In this document: piece by piece, positions 1 to 7,282 of the stretch | Layout of the letters: each line of letters opens with the position of its first letter | How positions within the stretch are numbered: the stretch's first letter is position 1 | From: Pseudomonadota bacterium | Lineage (GTDB): Bacteria > Myxococcota > UBA9042 > PHBI01 | Assembly: GCA_005788935.1 (NCBI GenBank) | Contig: SYAK01000246.1 | Coordinates: forward strand, 1-28,243 | Direction: 5' to 3' | DNA length: 28,243 nt | Notes under the pieces: model-generated | Told to the model about the DNA's origin: nothing | What the model saw: the letters and a program-made list of their open reading frames with translations, nothing else | Database searches by the model: none | Position numbers and translations under genes: made by a program

Positions 1-928
1 CCTCGGCGCGCGCGAGCTCGGGCTGCGGCGCGTGCGGCTCGGCGAGCAACGTCGCCCGCGCGCCCGTGCCTCGGGCGTCGAGGTCGAGGATGAGCAGGTG
101 CACCCAGCCCTCGCGCAGCTCGAGCAGCTCGCCCGTGTCGACCAGCCGCCAGAAGCCTGGCGTCGCGGACGCGTCCGGGGTCACGGCCCGGCCGCGCGGC
201 GTAAAGACGAGGGCGTCACCGCTCCCGTGTGTTTTTTGAGAATTATCACCCGTGCGCCCGAGCAGCCTGACCTCGCGCGCCGCTTCGCCGCCGCGCAGAT
301 CGAGGACCCGCAGCAGTGCGCGTCCGACCTCGGGCGGGCGCAGGTGATCGTCCACGAGCGTCGCCGCGGGGGCATCCCCCTCCGCGCCGTCCTCGAGCAC
401 GACGGTGTGGACCCCGCCAGTCACGAGCCCCGCAAGCCTCAGACGCACCTCGCCCGCGGTCGTCGGCGCGCGCACCAGGCGCGGTCGCTCGGACAGCGCC
501 CCGAGATCCCCCGAGCGCAGGATGGCCTTCAGGTCGATGACGTCGCCGAGCGTCTCGGGATCCACGCCCTGCAGCGAGACCTCGGCCCGCTCGCCACCGC
601 GCGAGGCCATCATGCGGTGGTGCGACAGCGGGGTCGCGCCCGTCACGCCCGGGCTCGCCGCCACGACCTCGCGCACCTCGCGCCAGTCGTCGAAGTCGCT
701 GCGCGTGCGTGTGACCATCAGGTGCGGGTAGATCCCGAGGATGCGCTCTTCGAAGGCGCGCTCGAAGCCGTCCGACACCGACAGGACGACGGTCAGCGCG
801 AAGACCCCGCAGGCGATGCCGATGACCGAGAGTGCTGTCACGACCGAGATGGTGTTGCGCGCCCGGCTCCGGGTGATGCGGAGCGCGAGGGTGGCGGCGA
901 GGCGGAAGGTCTGCAGGCGGCTTGACAC
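1..928 (-). CDS. LolC/LolE-type ABC transporter permease, N-terminal part (runs off window)
   Basis: Likely the inner-membrane permease of a lipoprotein-releasing (LolCDE-like) or MacB-type ABC transporter. About 309 codons are visible from a GTG start at 926-928, and the frame stays open to base 1. The N-terminus has the family pattern: a basic stretch ending RITRSRARN (about residues 17-25), one membrane segment (about 28-50), then the hallmark SVSDGFERAF just after it (LolC/E proteins have S-x-x-x-GFE here). The rest that is visible is the large periplasmic domain; the C-terminal FtsX-type membrane segments lie outside the window. No other start codon lies close upstream in frame, and the ribosome site is weak. 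The gene is divergent from the lipoprotein gene at 1099. LolC/E is the best reading given lolA nearby and the many lipoproteins, but a generic FtsX-family exporter is possible. Confidence 0.85.
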   Translation of the reverse strand, partial: MSSRLQTFRLAATLALRITRSRARNTISVVTALSVIGIACGVFALTVVLSVSDGFERAFEERILGIYPHLMVTRTRSDFDDWREVREVVAASPGVTGATPLSHHRMMASRGGERAEVSLQGVDPETLGDVIDLKAILRSGDLGALSERPRLVRAPTTAGEVRLRLAGLVTGGVHTVVLEDGAEGDAPAATLVDDHLRPPEVGRALLRVLDLRGGEAAREVRLLGRTGDNSQKTHGSGDALVFTPRGRAVTPDASATPGFWRLVDTGELLELREGWVHLLILDLDARGTGARATLLAEPHAPQPELARAE

Positions 929-956
929 GGAGGCGGGCCTTGGCGCGGGGGTAGCG

Positions 957-1007
957 CGATAGCACGCACGCGTTGACAGGGACAAGCGCGACCGTTCATG
1001 CTAGTGT
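957..1007. promoter_or_regulatory. Divergent promoter region with overlapping -35 boxes
   Basis: On the plus strand GGGACA (979-984), a 17-base spacer and TAGTGT (1002-1007) point toward the lipoprotein gene at 1099. On the minus strand TTGTCC (985 to 980), a 17-base spacer and CTATCG (962 to 957) point toward the permease. The two -35 candidates cover the same bases. Each box matches the sigma-70 consensus only partly, so this is a moderate inference. Confidence 0.35.
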
Positions 1008-1098
1008 CCGCACGTCAGGCGCAGGCCCTCGCCGTCATAAGCAGGCACCGCGCGCGACCCCACGAGGCACACGGCCCGACACGGCCAAGGAGAGACGG

Positions 1099-2829
1099 AT
1101 GAAGGCGATGTGGAAGACTCCGCTTGGGACGCGGCGCGCGGCGATCGGCGCCGGGCTCGCGCTGGCGCTGACGGCGTGTGGCGATGACGCCGTGACCCCG
1201 GTGGCCGACGTGCCGCTTTTCGACGTCGGAGGCGGCTTCCCGGACGTGGCGCCTCAGGACGCAGCCCCGCTCGCCGACTCGACGGTGGCCGACGCTGCGC
1301 CTGCGGACACCGCGCCGCCGCGCGACACGGCCGCGCCCGACCTCGTCCCGGACACGACGCCCCCGTCCATCGCCTCGTCGACGCCCGCGGCGGGAGGCAA
1401 CGCGGTGGCGCTGCCGCTCACGATCACGCTGAACTTCACCGAGCCGCTGTTTCGCAACACGGTGTCGGTCCAGACGATCAAGCTGCTCGACTCGAACAAC
1501 GCCGAGATCCCGGTCACGGTGACGCTCGAGGCGAACGAGTCGACGGTCATCGTGCGACCCGTGGCGCAGAATCAGGCGCTCGCGACGCCGTACGTCCTGC
1601 GGGTCCTCGGCGGCAACCCGGCCATCAGCGACAAGGCTGGCAACCGGATCGTCAACAACATCGACATCCGCTTCACGACCGCCAACTACCCGAACCAGGA
1701 CGCCCTGCAGGCGGTCGCCGAGCGCTATGCGCCGACCATCTTCTCGGCCGTCAAGGACAAGTCCCTGCCCCAGAGCCAGATCCCGGCCAAGGCCGACGCC
1801 GATGGCAACTGGGACCTGTCGAATACGCGCAACTGGTTGCGCACGACCGCGACGCAGGTCATTCCGGCCGTCTACTGGTCGGTCGCCGAGACCTACACGC
1901 ACTACTTCGTGACCTACCAGTACTTCTTTCCGGATGTGAACCACACCGCTCAGGTCCGCCAGCACGGCAACGGCACGCGCGGCCTCGTCGTCACGGTCGA
2001 GAAGGCCCGCCTCGGCCAGCCCGAGCGCCCGGTGGCGGCCAACCTCTACTGGCCGTCGGGCACGACCGAGACCGCCATCAACGAGGAGCAGGTCACCTTC
2101 GTCACGGCCGAGTCCGGGCTCGCGAACGTCCAGAACCGCGACGACGCGAAGCCGCAGGGGACGCTCTTCCCCGACAACCGCTTCGAGTCCTTCATCACGG
2201 CCCAGGACCACAACCACTGCAGCCGCCGTGTGCAGCGCCAGGTGGCCCTCCAGTGCAACGAGGACTACGCCGCCTACGCGGGCGATATGCTCGTCTTCAA
2301 GTTCCTTGGCGGCAGCGTCACGCCTGTCAGCGCGACGGGCGCGGCGCGCGTCTTCCCGTCGAACATGACGGAGGCCAACAAGGACGCCTTTGGTTACGCC
2401 CTCGTCCCGCTGTCCTCGACGCTCTGGATGAAGCGCTTCGAGGTCGGCGGTGACGGCGTCTTCCAGAGCCAGCGCTTCAGCTACAAGGGGCGCGACGCCG
2501 AGCACGGCGACGGGCTGTCGCTGACGTCCAAGTTCGTCGAGCCGCTCGGTCAGAACGTCAACGCCTTCGGCAAGCCCGTGTGGGCCTGGCGCTGGAAGCC
2601 GGCGAGCGGGCCAGGCGCCGGCTTTTTCCTGAACGAGGGTGCGCTCGGACTCGATCCGGCGGGCTACTTCTTCTCGCGCCACAACCCGGACAACGTCCTG
2701 TCGAACCCGCTCAGGCCGTACGACGCGGTCAGCGGCACCGGCTTCGCGCAGACCTACTGCTTCAACATGATGCTCAACATCGACAAGCGGACGACCGACC
2801 CGAAGTGCGCGGCCCCTGCCGCGCAGTGA
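1099..2829 (+). CDS. Ig-like-domain lipoprotein, function unknown
   Basis: Predicted outer-membrane lipoprotein of 576 aa. I start it at ATG 1099 because AAGGAGAG lies 8-10 bases upstream and a signal peptide follows directly; the frame extends upstream to 973 but that part lacks a signal. The lipobox is LTAC with Cys27, followed by Gly. Residues about 28-87 are an Asp/Ala/Pro/Thr linker. Residues about 88-195 look like a bacterial Ig-like domain of the Big_5 type (TPPSIASSTPAAGG opening, RFTTANYP close). The C-terminal 380 residues I do not recognise with confidence. They are rich in aromatic residues (for example THYFVTYQYFFPDVNHT) and contain a cluster HNHCSRR, loosely reminiscent of Vps62/NPP1-type proteins, which is only an impression. 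The gene stands alone and ends at a strong terminator. Confidence 0.85.
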   Translation: MKAMWKTPLGTRRAAIGAGLALALTACGDDAVTPVADVPLFDVGGGFPDVAPQDAAPLADSTVADAAPADTAPPRDTAAPDLVPDTTPPSIASSTPAAGGNAVALPLTITLNFTEPLFRNTVSVQTIKLLDSNNAEIPVTVTLEANESTVIVRPVAQNQALATPYVLRVLGGNPAISDKAGNRIVNNIDIRFTTANYPNQDALQAVAERYAPTIFSAVKDKSLPQSQIPAKADADGNWDLSNTRNWLRTTATQVIPAVYWSVAETYTHYFVTYQYFFPDVNHTAQVRQHGNGTRGLVVTVEKARLGQPERPVAANLYWPSGTTETAINEEQVTFVTAESGLANVQNRDDAKPQGTLFPDNRFESFITAQDHNHCSRRVQRQVALQCNEDYAAYAGDMLVFKFLGGSVTPVSATGAARVFPSNMTEANKDAFGYALVPLSSTLWMKRFEVGGDGVFQSQRFSYKGRDAEHGDGLSLTSKFVEPLGQNVNAFGKPVWAWRWKPASGPGAGFFLNEGALGLDPAGYFFSRHNPDNVLSNPLRPYDAVSGTGFAQTYCFNMMLNIDKRTTDPKCAAPAAQ

Positions 2830-2857
2830 GCCTGGCTCGCGCTTGAACGCCGATGGA

Positions 2858-2890
2858 CGGGGGCTCCGGGTGAACGGGGCCCCCGTTTTT
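2858..2890 (+). terminator. Intrinsic terminator of the lipoprotein gene at 1099
   Basis: A perfect 7-bp stem CGGGGGC (2858-2864) / GCCCCCG (2879-2885) is followed directly by five T (2886-2890), 28 bases after the stop codon. This is the clearest rho-independent terminator in the window. It acts on the plus strand only, because the opposite strand has no T run. Confidence 0.85.
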
Positions 2891-2901
2891 CATGTTCGGC
2901 C

Positions 2902-3477
2902 TCAGTCGAGGAGGCGCAGGTCGTCGAAGTCGACCGCGACCTCGGTGGTGCCGATGAGGGCGCGCCAATGGGTCGCCTCGCCGAGCGTCGCGAGGCAGCG
3001 CACGGTCACCCCGTCGCCCGCTTCGCCGCCGTCCAACGCGCGCAACAGGACGGCCTGTCGCCCGCGCACCGAGAAGTCGAGCGTCGCGAAGGTGTACGGC
3101 TGCGCCACCGCCTCCCGGCTCACCACGAGCTGCACCGCGTCAAAGTCCCGGTCTCGCCAGCGGAGCGTCACCTCGGCCCCCGTCTCGGGGTGATTCCCCG
3201 TGACGACGAGGCGCATGACGCGATCCATCTGGAACGTGACGACCACGTCCTCGAGACCGAAGCGGGCGACTGCATCGAGCGTCAGATGCGAGCTGGCGCT
3301 GACGAGGCGGCCCGCGACCTCGCGCGCGAATCCCTCGTCGAGCACCGCGCGGTCACCCGCGAGCCCCTCGAGCAAGGCCGCGAGCGAGAGCGCGCGGTCG
3401 CCCGACTCGGGCAGCGCAAGCATGTCCAGAACCGCGGGGGAGGCCTCCGAGGCTGTCGTGTCCGGGTCGCTTCCCAT
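2902..3477 (-). CDS. Hypothetical protein, 191 aa
   Basis: Not recognised. The start at 3475-3477 is preceded by AGAGGACGCG, a good ribosome site; the open frame continues upstream to 3804 but that part overlaps the neighbouring gene and reads as low-complexity Arg/Ser. The protein is acidic at its N-terminus, has no signal peptide or membrane segment, and its middle and C-terminus alternate hydrophobic and charged residues as in a beta-sheet domain (VVVTFQMDRVMRLVVTG; TEVAVDFDDLRLL at the end). Residues TLRWRDRDFDAVQLVVS resemble the RIRWEKRDFDVAALPL stretch of the DUF1444-like protein at 18383, but the match is too short to claim relation. It lies 76 bases downstream of the 105-aa gene, with a hairpin between them. 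Confidence 0.75.
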   Translation of the reverse strand: MGSDPDTTASEASPAVLDMLALPESGDRALSLAALLEGLAGDRAVLDEGFAREVAGRLVSASSHLTLDAVARFGLEDVVVTFQMDRVMRLVVTGNHPETGAEVTLRWRDRDFDAVQLVVSREAVAQPYTFATLDFSVRGRQAVLLRALDGGEAGDGVTVRCLATLGEATHWRALIGTTEVAVDFDDLRLLD

Positions 3478-3492
3478 CGCGTCCTCTGGCCC

Positions 3493-3530
3493 GAAATGAC
3501 AAACGGGAGGTGCTGTCTCCAGCCCTCCCG
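3493..3530 (-). terminator. Hairpin with weak T-rich tail after the 105-aa gene
   Basis: CGGGAGG (3504-3510) pairs with CCTCCCG (3524-3530) around a 13-base loop. Reading the minus strand, the stem is followed by TTTGTCATTT. It could end or attenuate transcription from the 105-aa gene into the 191-aa gene. The T tract is interrupted, so strength is uncertain. Confidence 0.5.
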
Positions 3531-3553
3531 CCGTTGTTGCACGATCCGGGCGT

Positions 3554-3871
3554 TCAGCCTGCGGTGTGCGACGCGAAGCGCGCGAGCGCCGCCTGGTTGG
3601 CGACCGCGTCGTAGCTCGCGGGGCAGGCGAACGGGCGCATGCCGAGGGTCCCGTCCGCCTTCGTACGGACGTAGACGGCGTCGACGATGCCCTTCGTGCC
3701 CTTGTCATCGAGGACGACGATGGCGCCCTTGCCGTGCTTGTCCTCGACGAGGCCTTCGATCCCGCGGAAGCGGAACTGCGCGAACTCCTGCGGCCCCTGA
3801 CCACGCTTCTCGTGCGCGAGCTTGGCCTTCTTCGCGGTCGCCTTGCCGCCTCCGCCCTTCGGTGATGCCAT
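3554..3871 (-). CDS. Small hypothetical protein, 105 aa, Lys/Gly-rich N-terminus
   Basis: Not recognised. The ATG at 3869-3871 is preceded by GGAGGACAGAC, an excellent ribosome site. The first 25 residues are basic and flexible (SPKGGGGKATAKKAKLAHEK), and the remaining 80 look like one small folded domain with beta-rich segments (GAIVVLDDKGTKGIVDAVYV). No signal peptide, membrane segment or cysteine pair is seen. A basic tail on a small beta domain would suit nucleic-acid or ribosome binding, but that is a guess from composition. It is divergent from lolA across a 298-base gap and is followed by a hairpin. Confidence 0.75.
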   Translation of the reverse strand: MASPKGGGGKATAKKAKLAHEKRGQGPQEFAQFRFRGIEGLVEDKHGKGAIVVLDDKGTKGIVDAVYVRTKADGTLGMRPFACPASYDAVANQAALARFASHTAG

Positions 3872-4169
3872 GTCTGTCCTCCGTGTCGTCTCGAGTCGCT
3901 GCGCCAGACGGCTGTCCGCGTCGGGCGCCGTTCAAAAGTGCGGTCGGCAGGTTACCCGATCGCCTCGCGGCCCCGCAACGAAAATCGCGTGTGCACCGAC
4001 CTCCTGGCGGAGCGGCCGGAAATATCTGGCGCGGCCCCGGGCTTGCAGCAGGGGCAGCGCGGGGTGTCGCCACCTTTGACACGGCCCCCCGCGCTCGTGT
4101 AGAGCGCCCGCACGCGGCCCGTCGACGTGCGAGGCGTCCCGAGGACCCGCTGACCAGGACCACCCGAAG
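3872..4169. other. 298-base intergenic region upstream of lolA
   Basis: No gene seen. It separates the divergent 105-aa gene and lolA. The only notable elements are a TTGACA box at 4076-4081 and a short AT-rich patch around 4018-4026. No tRNA-like or riboswitch-like fold was recognised by eye. Confidence 0.6.
4076..4105 (+). promoter_or_regulatory. Candidate lolA promoter
   Basis: A perfect -35 consensus TTGACA (4076-4081) is followed after 18 bases by TAGAGC (4100-4105), about 65 bases before the lolA start. The -10 is poor, so the exact position is uncertain. The -35 lies inside ACCTTTGACAC (4072-4082), an 11-mer that also occurs on the minus strand inside the M23 gene. Confidence 0.4.
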
Positions 4170-4925
4170 ATGCGCGATCGCACCGTCCGCCTCCCGCTGC
4201 TTGCAGCCCTGACCCTGCTCGCGGCGCTCTCCGCGCGCGCCGCTGATCCGACCCCGCCCGCCACGCCCGCGAAGTCGGTCGCGTCGGAGAAGGTCCGACT
4301 CGACGCGGCGCTCGACGGGGTCGCGGCCCGCTACCGGGCTGTCACCGACTTCAAGGCGGATTTCCGGCAGGAGGTGCGCCGCGCGCACATCAAGCGCCCG
4401 CTCGAGAAGTCGGGCAGCGTCTTCTACCAGGCGCCAGGCCGCATGCGCTGGGACTACAAGCGCCCGGACCGCGTCCACTACGTCTCCGACGGCGACATCC
4501 TTTGGGCCTATGAGGTCGCGACGAAGCAGGCGGTCCGCATGCCGATCCGGGACTCCGAGCTCTACGACTCGCTGAAGTTTCTCTTCGGACAGGGTGACCT
4601 GCGCGAGAGCTTCAACGCGAGCTGGGCGGGCGAGCAGGAGGGCCTCGTCGGGCTTCGCCTCGTGCCGCGTTCTGGCCAGCAGAACTACCGCTCGCTGACG
4701 CTGTGGTGCCGCGAGGGGACATGGGAGATCGTCCGGAGCGAGCTTGTCGACCCGCTCGACAACACGAGCCACATCACCTTCTCGAACATTGACCAGACGA
4801 CCCGGCTCAAGACGGACGCCTTCAGCTTCAAGCCGCCGAAGGGGGCTGTCATCCAGGACCTCACGCGCGCTTCGGGCGCTCCTGCAGCCGCGCCATCGCC
4901 ACCCAAGGATACGCCCGCCCCATGA
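4170..4925 (+). CDS. lolA: Outer-membrane lipoprotein carrier protein LolA
   Basis: Periplasmic chaperone that takes lipoproteins from the inner-membrane LolCDE complex and carries them to the outer membrane. The 251-aa product starts with a cleavable signal peptide (hydrophobic about residues 8-20, cut after SARA near 24). The body matches the LolA fold: FKADFRQEV, then GSVFYQAPGRMRWDYKRPD (the family's GxxxxxxPxxxRWxY element), DGDILWAYEVATKQAVRMP, LFGQGDLRESF, and the late FSNIDQ. The tail (about 20 residues, Ala/Pro) is an extension. Its stop overlaps the rimO start by four bases (ATGA, 4922-4925), so the two are translationally coupled. The start at 4170 follows a loosely spaced AGGA. 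Confidence 0.95.
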   Translation: MRDRTVRLPLLAALTLLAALSARAADPTPPATPAKSVASEKVRLDAALDGVAARYRAVTDFKADFRQEVRRAHIKRPLEKSGSVFYQAPGRMRWDYKRPDRVHYVSDGDILWAYEVATKQAVRMPIRDSELYDSLKFLFGQGDLRESFNASWAGEQEGLVGLRLVPRSGQQNYRSLTLWCREGTWEIVRSELVDPLDNTSHITFSNIDQTTRLKTDAFSFKPPKGAVIQDLTRASGAPAAAPSPPKDTPAP

Positions 4926-6379
4926 CGCAAGCGACCTCCGACGCCCCGTCCCGCAAGCTCTACTTCGTCTCGCTCGGCTGCCCGAAGAACCGCGTCGACA
5001 GCGAGATCATGCTCGGCGAGCTGCAGGCCCGCGACTACGTCGTCGTCGATACGCCCGAAGAGGCGGACCTCCTCGTCGTCAACACCTGCGCCTTCGTCGA
5101 GGAGGCGCGCGAGGAGTCGGTCGACACGATCCTCGACATGGCGCGCGTCAAGACCGAGAGCGGCGATCGCAAGCAGCTCGTCGTCGCGGGCTGCCTCGCG
5201 CAGCGCTACGGGGACGAGCTGAAGGTCGAGATCCCCGAGGTCGACGCCTACCTCGGGACGGGCGACCACTGGCAGATCGGGCGTCTGCTCGACGGGCCTC
5301 TTGGCACGAGCCAGGCCGCGAAGAACCTCGTCGCGGAGGCCCGCGCGGACGGGACCGTGGCCCCCGAACCCGTCGCCGAGGCCGCGCCGCGGGTGCCGCT
5401 CGTCATCGCGGGGCGCCCGGGCTACAATTACGACGCCTACAGCCCTCGGATCGTCACGACGCCCCCGTGGCAGGCCTACGTCAAGATCGCCGAGGGCTGC
5501 TCGCAGCGCTGCAGCTACTGCATCATCCCGCGGCTGCGCGGTGGCGCCAAGTCCCGCCCGATCGACGACATCGTGCGCGAGGTCGAGAACCTCGCCGCCA
5601 AGGGTGTCCGCGAGATGAACCTCATCGCGCAGGACCTCACCCACTACGGCGACGACCTGAAGGACGGGACCTCGCTCAGCGGCCTGCTCCGCGAGCTCGT
5701 CAAGGTGGATGGGGTTCACTGGCTCCGCCTGCTCTACTGCTACCCGCACAACTTCACGGACGAGCTCATCGAGCTCATCGCGACCGAGCCGAAGATCGCG
5801 AAGTACATCGACATGCCGCTTCAGCACATCAGCGACAACATGCTGACCGTCATGCGGCGGCGCTTCTCCGAAGCGGACACGCGGGGGCTCGTCGCGAAGA
5901 TGCGGGAACGCATCCCCGGGCTCGTCTTTCGAACGACCTTCATCGTCGGGCATCCCGGCGAGACCGACGCGGACTTCCAGACGCTGATGGACTTTGTCCG
6001 CGAGAGCCGCTTCGAGCGCCTCGGCGTCTTCAAGTACTCGACCGAGGAGGGGACCCACGCCGCGCGGCGCGACGACCACGTGATGGCGATCGTGAAAGAA
6101 GACCGCTATCATCGCCTGATGACGCTGCAGAAGGGCATCTCGGCCGAGCTGCAGTCCGCCATGGTCGGGCGCGAAGTCGAGGTCATCGTCGAGGGTCCGT
6201 CGGAGGAGACCGACCTGTTGCTGCAGGCGCGCTACTACGGCCAAGCGCCCGACATCGATGGGGTTACCTACATCAATGAGGGATATGCGGCGCCTGGTAC
6301 CGTCGTGCGCGCCGAGATCGTGGAGGCGGGCGACTACGACCTCATCGCCCGCATCCTCGAGCCCGTCGCCGAGGCCTGA
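4922..6379 (+). CDS. rimO: Ribosomal protein S12 methylthiotransferase RimO
   Basis: Radical-SAM enzyme that adds a methylthio group to a conserved Asp of ribosomal protein S12. The 485-aa product has the UPF0004 domain with its three cluster cysteines in SLGCPKNRVDSE (Cys20), NTCAF (Cys56) and AGCLAQR (Cys91). The radical-SAM motif is GCSQRCSYC (Cys193, Cys197, Cys200), followed by IIPRLRG. SLGCPKNxxDSE and CSYCIIPxxRG separate it from MiaB. A C-terminal TRAM domain starts near VGREVEVIVEG and ends near residue 470. The stretch between Cys91 and Cys193 is roughly 35-40 residues longer than I recall for E. coli RimO (cluster Cys at 150/154/157), with an Ala/Glu/Pro-rich insert near residues 138-160. 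It is co-translated with lolA and converges on the receiver gene with a 7-base gap. Confidence 0.97.
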   Translation: MTQATSDAPSRKLYFVSLGCPKNRVDSEIMLGELQARDYVVVDTPEEADLLVVNTCAFVEEAREESVDTILDMARVKTESGDRKQLVVAGCLAQRYGDELKVEIPEVDAYLGTGDHWQIGRLLDGPLGTSQAAKNLVAEARADGTVAPEPVAEAAPRVPLVIAGRPGYNYDAYSPRIVTTPPWQAYVKIAEGCSQRCSYCIIPRLRGGAKSRPIDDIVREVENLAAKGVREMNLIAQDLTHYGDDLKDGTSLSGLLRELVKVDGVHWLRLLYCYPHNFTDELIELIATEPKIAKYIDMPLQHISDNMLTVMRRRFSEADTRGLVAKMRERIPGLVFRTTFIVGHPGETDADFQTLMDFVRESRFERLGVFKYSTEEGTHAARRDDHVMAIVKEDRYHRLMTLQKGISAELQSAMVGREVEVIVEGPSEETDLLLQARYYGQAPDIDGVTYINEGYAAPGTVVRAEIVEAGDYDLIARILEPVAEA

Positions 6380-6390
6380 GTCGGACTCAG
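6376..6390. terminator. Palindrome over both stop codons of rimO and the receiver gene
   Basis: CTGAGTC-G-GACTCAG is a perfect 7-bp inverted repeat with one central base. It contains the rimO TGA (6377-6379) and, on the other strand, the receiver-gene TGA (6387-6389). The one-base centre cannot form a full hairpin loop, so two or more central pairs would open. A bidirectional termination role is inferred; there is no T run. Confidence 0.4.
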
Positions 6391-7076
6391 CCCGGACGGC
6401 CGACCTGCGGGCACCAGCGGGCGAGGGTCCGCTCGAGCGCCGCGAGCGTCACCGGCTTTGAGACGTAGTCGTCCATGCCGGCGTCGACGCAGGCCTCGGT
6501 GATGCCCGGCATGACGTTGGCCGTCATCGCGACGATGGGCACGGGCGCGGCCCCCGCCGCCCGCTCCCACGCGCGGATGCGGCGTGTCGCCTCGAAGCCG
6601 TCGACCTCGGGCATCGCGCAGTCCATGAAGATGAGGTCGAAGCGCTCGCGGGTCTGCAGCGCGACCGTCTCGACGCCGCTGCCCGCCACGCGCACCTCGC
6701 CGCCGAGCCGCTCGAGGAGACGGCAGGCGACGAGCTGGTTGACGGCGTTGTCCTCGGCGATGAGGAGCCGCGGTCTTGCGCCTGCCGCGCGTTCCAAGAC
6801 TGCGCGCAGCGGGGCTGGCGCTGGGCCTGGGAGCGGCTCGACCGGCGCGGTCGCGGGCTGGGTCGGTGGGACGCTGTCTGGCTGCCGCGCATGGGCCTCT
6901 CGCGGCTGTCGTCCCGCCCGCACGCGCCAGAGGACGAACCCGGCCGCGAGGGCTCCGACCACAAGCAACGGCCAGAGAGCGAGGGCTGGCCCCGCCTCGG
7001 AGGACCCGAGCGGAAGGGCTGGCCAAAGGGCCGCGCTCGCCAACCCGCTCCGTCCCGTGTGCGCGCTTGTCGGCAT
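6387..7076 (-). CDS. Membrane-anchored orphan response-regulator receiver protein
   Basis: A two-component receiver (CheY-like) domain attached to one membrane segment, with no output or kinase domain. I place the start at ATG 7074-7076, which has GGAGAACACGACG upstream; a longer reading to 7124 is possible. In the 229-aa form residues 31-50 are the membrane segment, 55-98 a Pro/Ala linker, and 103-225 the receiver. Key residues are present: Glu108-Asp109 in LIAEDN, phospho-acceptor Asp152 in FMDCAMPEVDGFEA, Thr185 in AMTAN and Lys207 in SKPVT. The wording NAVNQ...LLERLG and MDCAMPEVDGFEATRRIR is typical of receivers at the C-terminus of hybrid histidine kinases, so this looks like a hybrid kinase that lost its catalytic core, or a dedicated membrane phosphate sink. 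No kinase gene lies nearby. Confidence 0.85.
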   Translation of the reverse strand: MPTSAHTGRSGLASAALWPALPLGSSEAGPALALWPLLVVGALAAGFVLWRVRAGRQPREAHARQPDSVPPTQPATAPVEPLPGPAPAPLRAVLERAAGARPRLLIAEDNAVNQLVACRLLERLGGEVRVAGSGVETVALQTRERFDLIFMDCAMPEVDGFEATRRIRAWERAAGAAPVPIVAMTANVMPGITEACVDAGMDDYVSKPVTLAALERTLARWCPQVGRPG

Positions 7077-7263
7077 CGTCGTGTTCTCCCACATCGTGCG
7101 GGCCGCGAGCGCCGCAAGACCCACGTTACATCATCGGTGGCCGTCACGGGCGCCTCGTCGCCGCTCGGCACGCATCGGACCCCCGTGGCGGTCGGTCGTT
7201 GGGCCCCGGAAGCGCCCGGGAGCGGCTGGGACTGGCTGGTCGCACCTTGCGCGCCACGCCCGC

Positions 7264-7281
7264 GTGTGCATTGTTGCACAC
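7264..7281 (+). promoter_or_regulatory. Inverted repeat directly before the M50 protease start codon
   Basis: GTGTGCA (7264-7270), TTGT, TGCACAC (7275-7281) is a perfect 7-bp inverted repeat ending one base before the ATG at 7283. It occupies the place where a Shine-Dalgarno sequence would be; none is visible. It could be a repressor operator or an RNA hairpin that limits translation. The role is inferred. Confidence 0.45.
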
Positions 7282-7282
7282 C

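Noticed and set aside
32..925. A 297-residue plus-strand open frame opposite the permease gene
   Set aside because: It is the codon-aligned antisense of a clear LolC/E-type frame. It is Arg/Ala/His-rich with no recognisable domain, as expected from the third-position bias of a GC-rich genome. The same holds for the other long antisense frames (for example 1015-2682, 4685-6244, 11431-13830, 14693-16399, 18891-20060, 23031-24506, 26879-28141).
973..978. TTGACA as the -35 of the lipoprotein gene at 1099
   Set aside because: The nearest -10-like element TAGTGT is 23 bases away, too far. The overlapping GGGACA at 979-984 gives a 17-base spacer instead.
3478..3804. N-terminal extension of the 191-aa gene
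   Set aside because: The extra part overlaps the 105-aa gene, reads as Arg/Ser repeats, and a good ribosome site with ATG lies at 3477.
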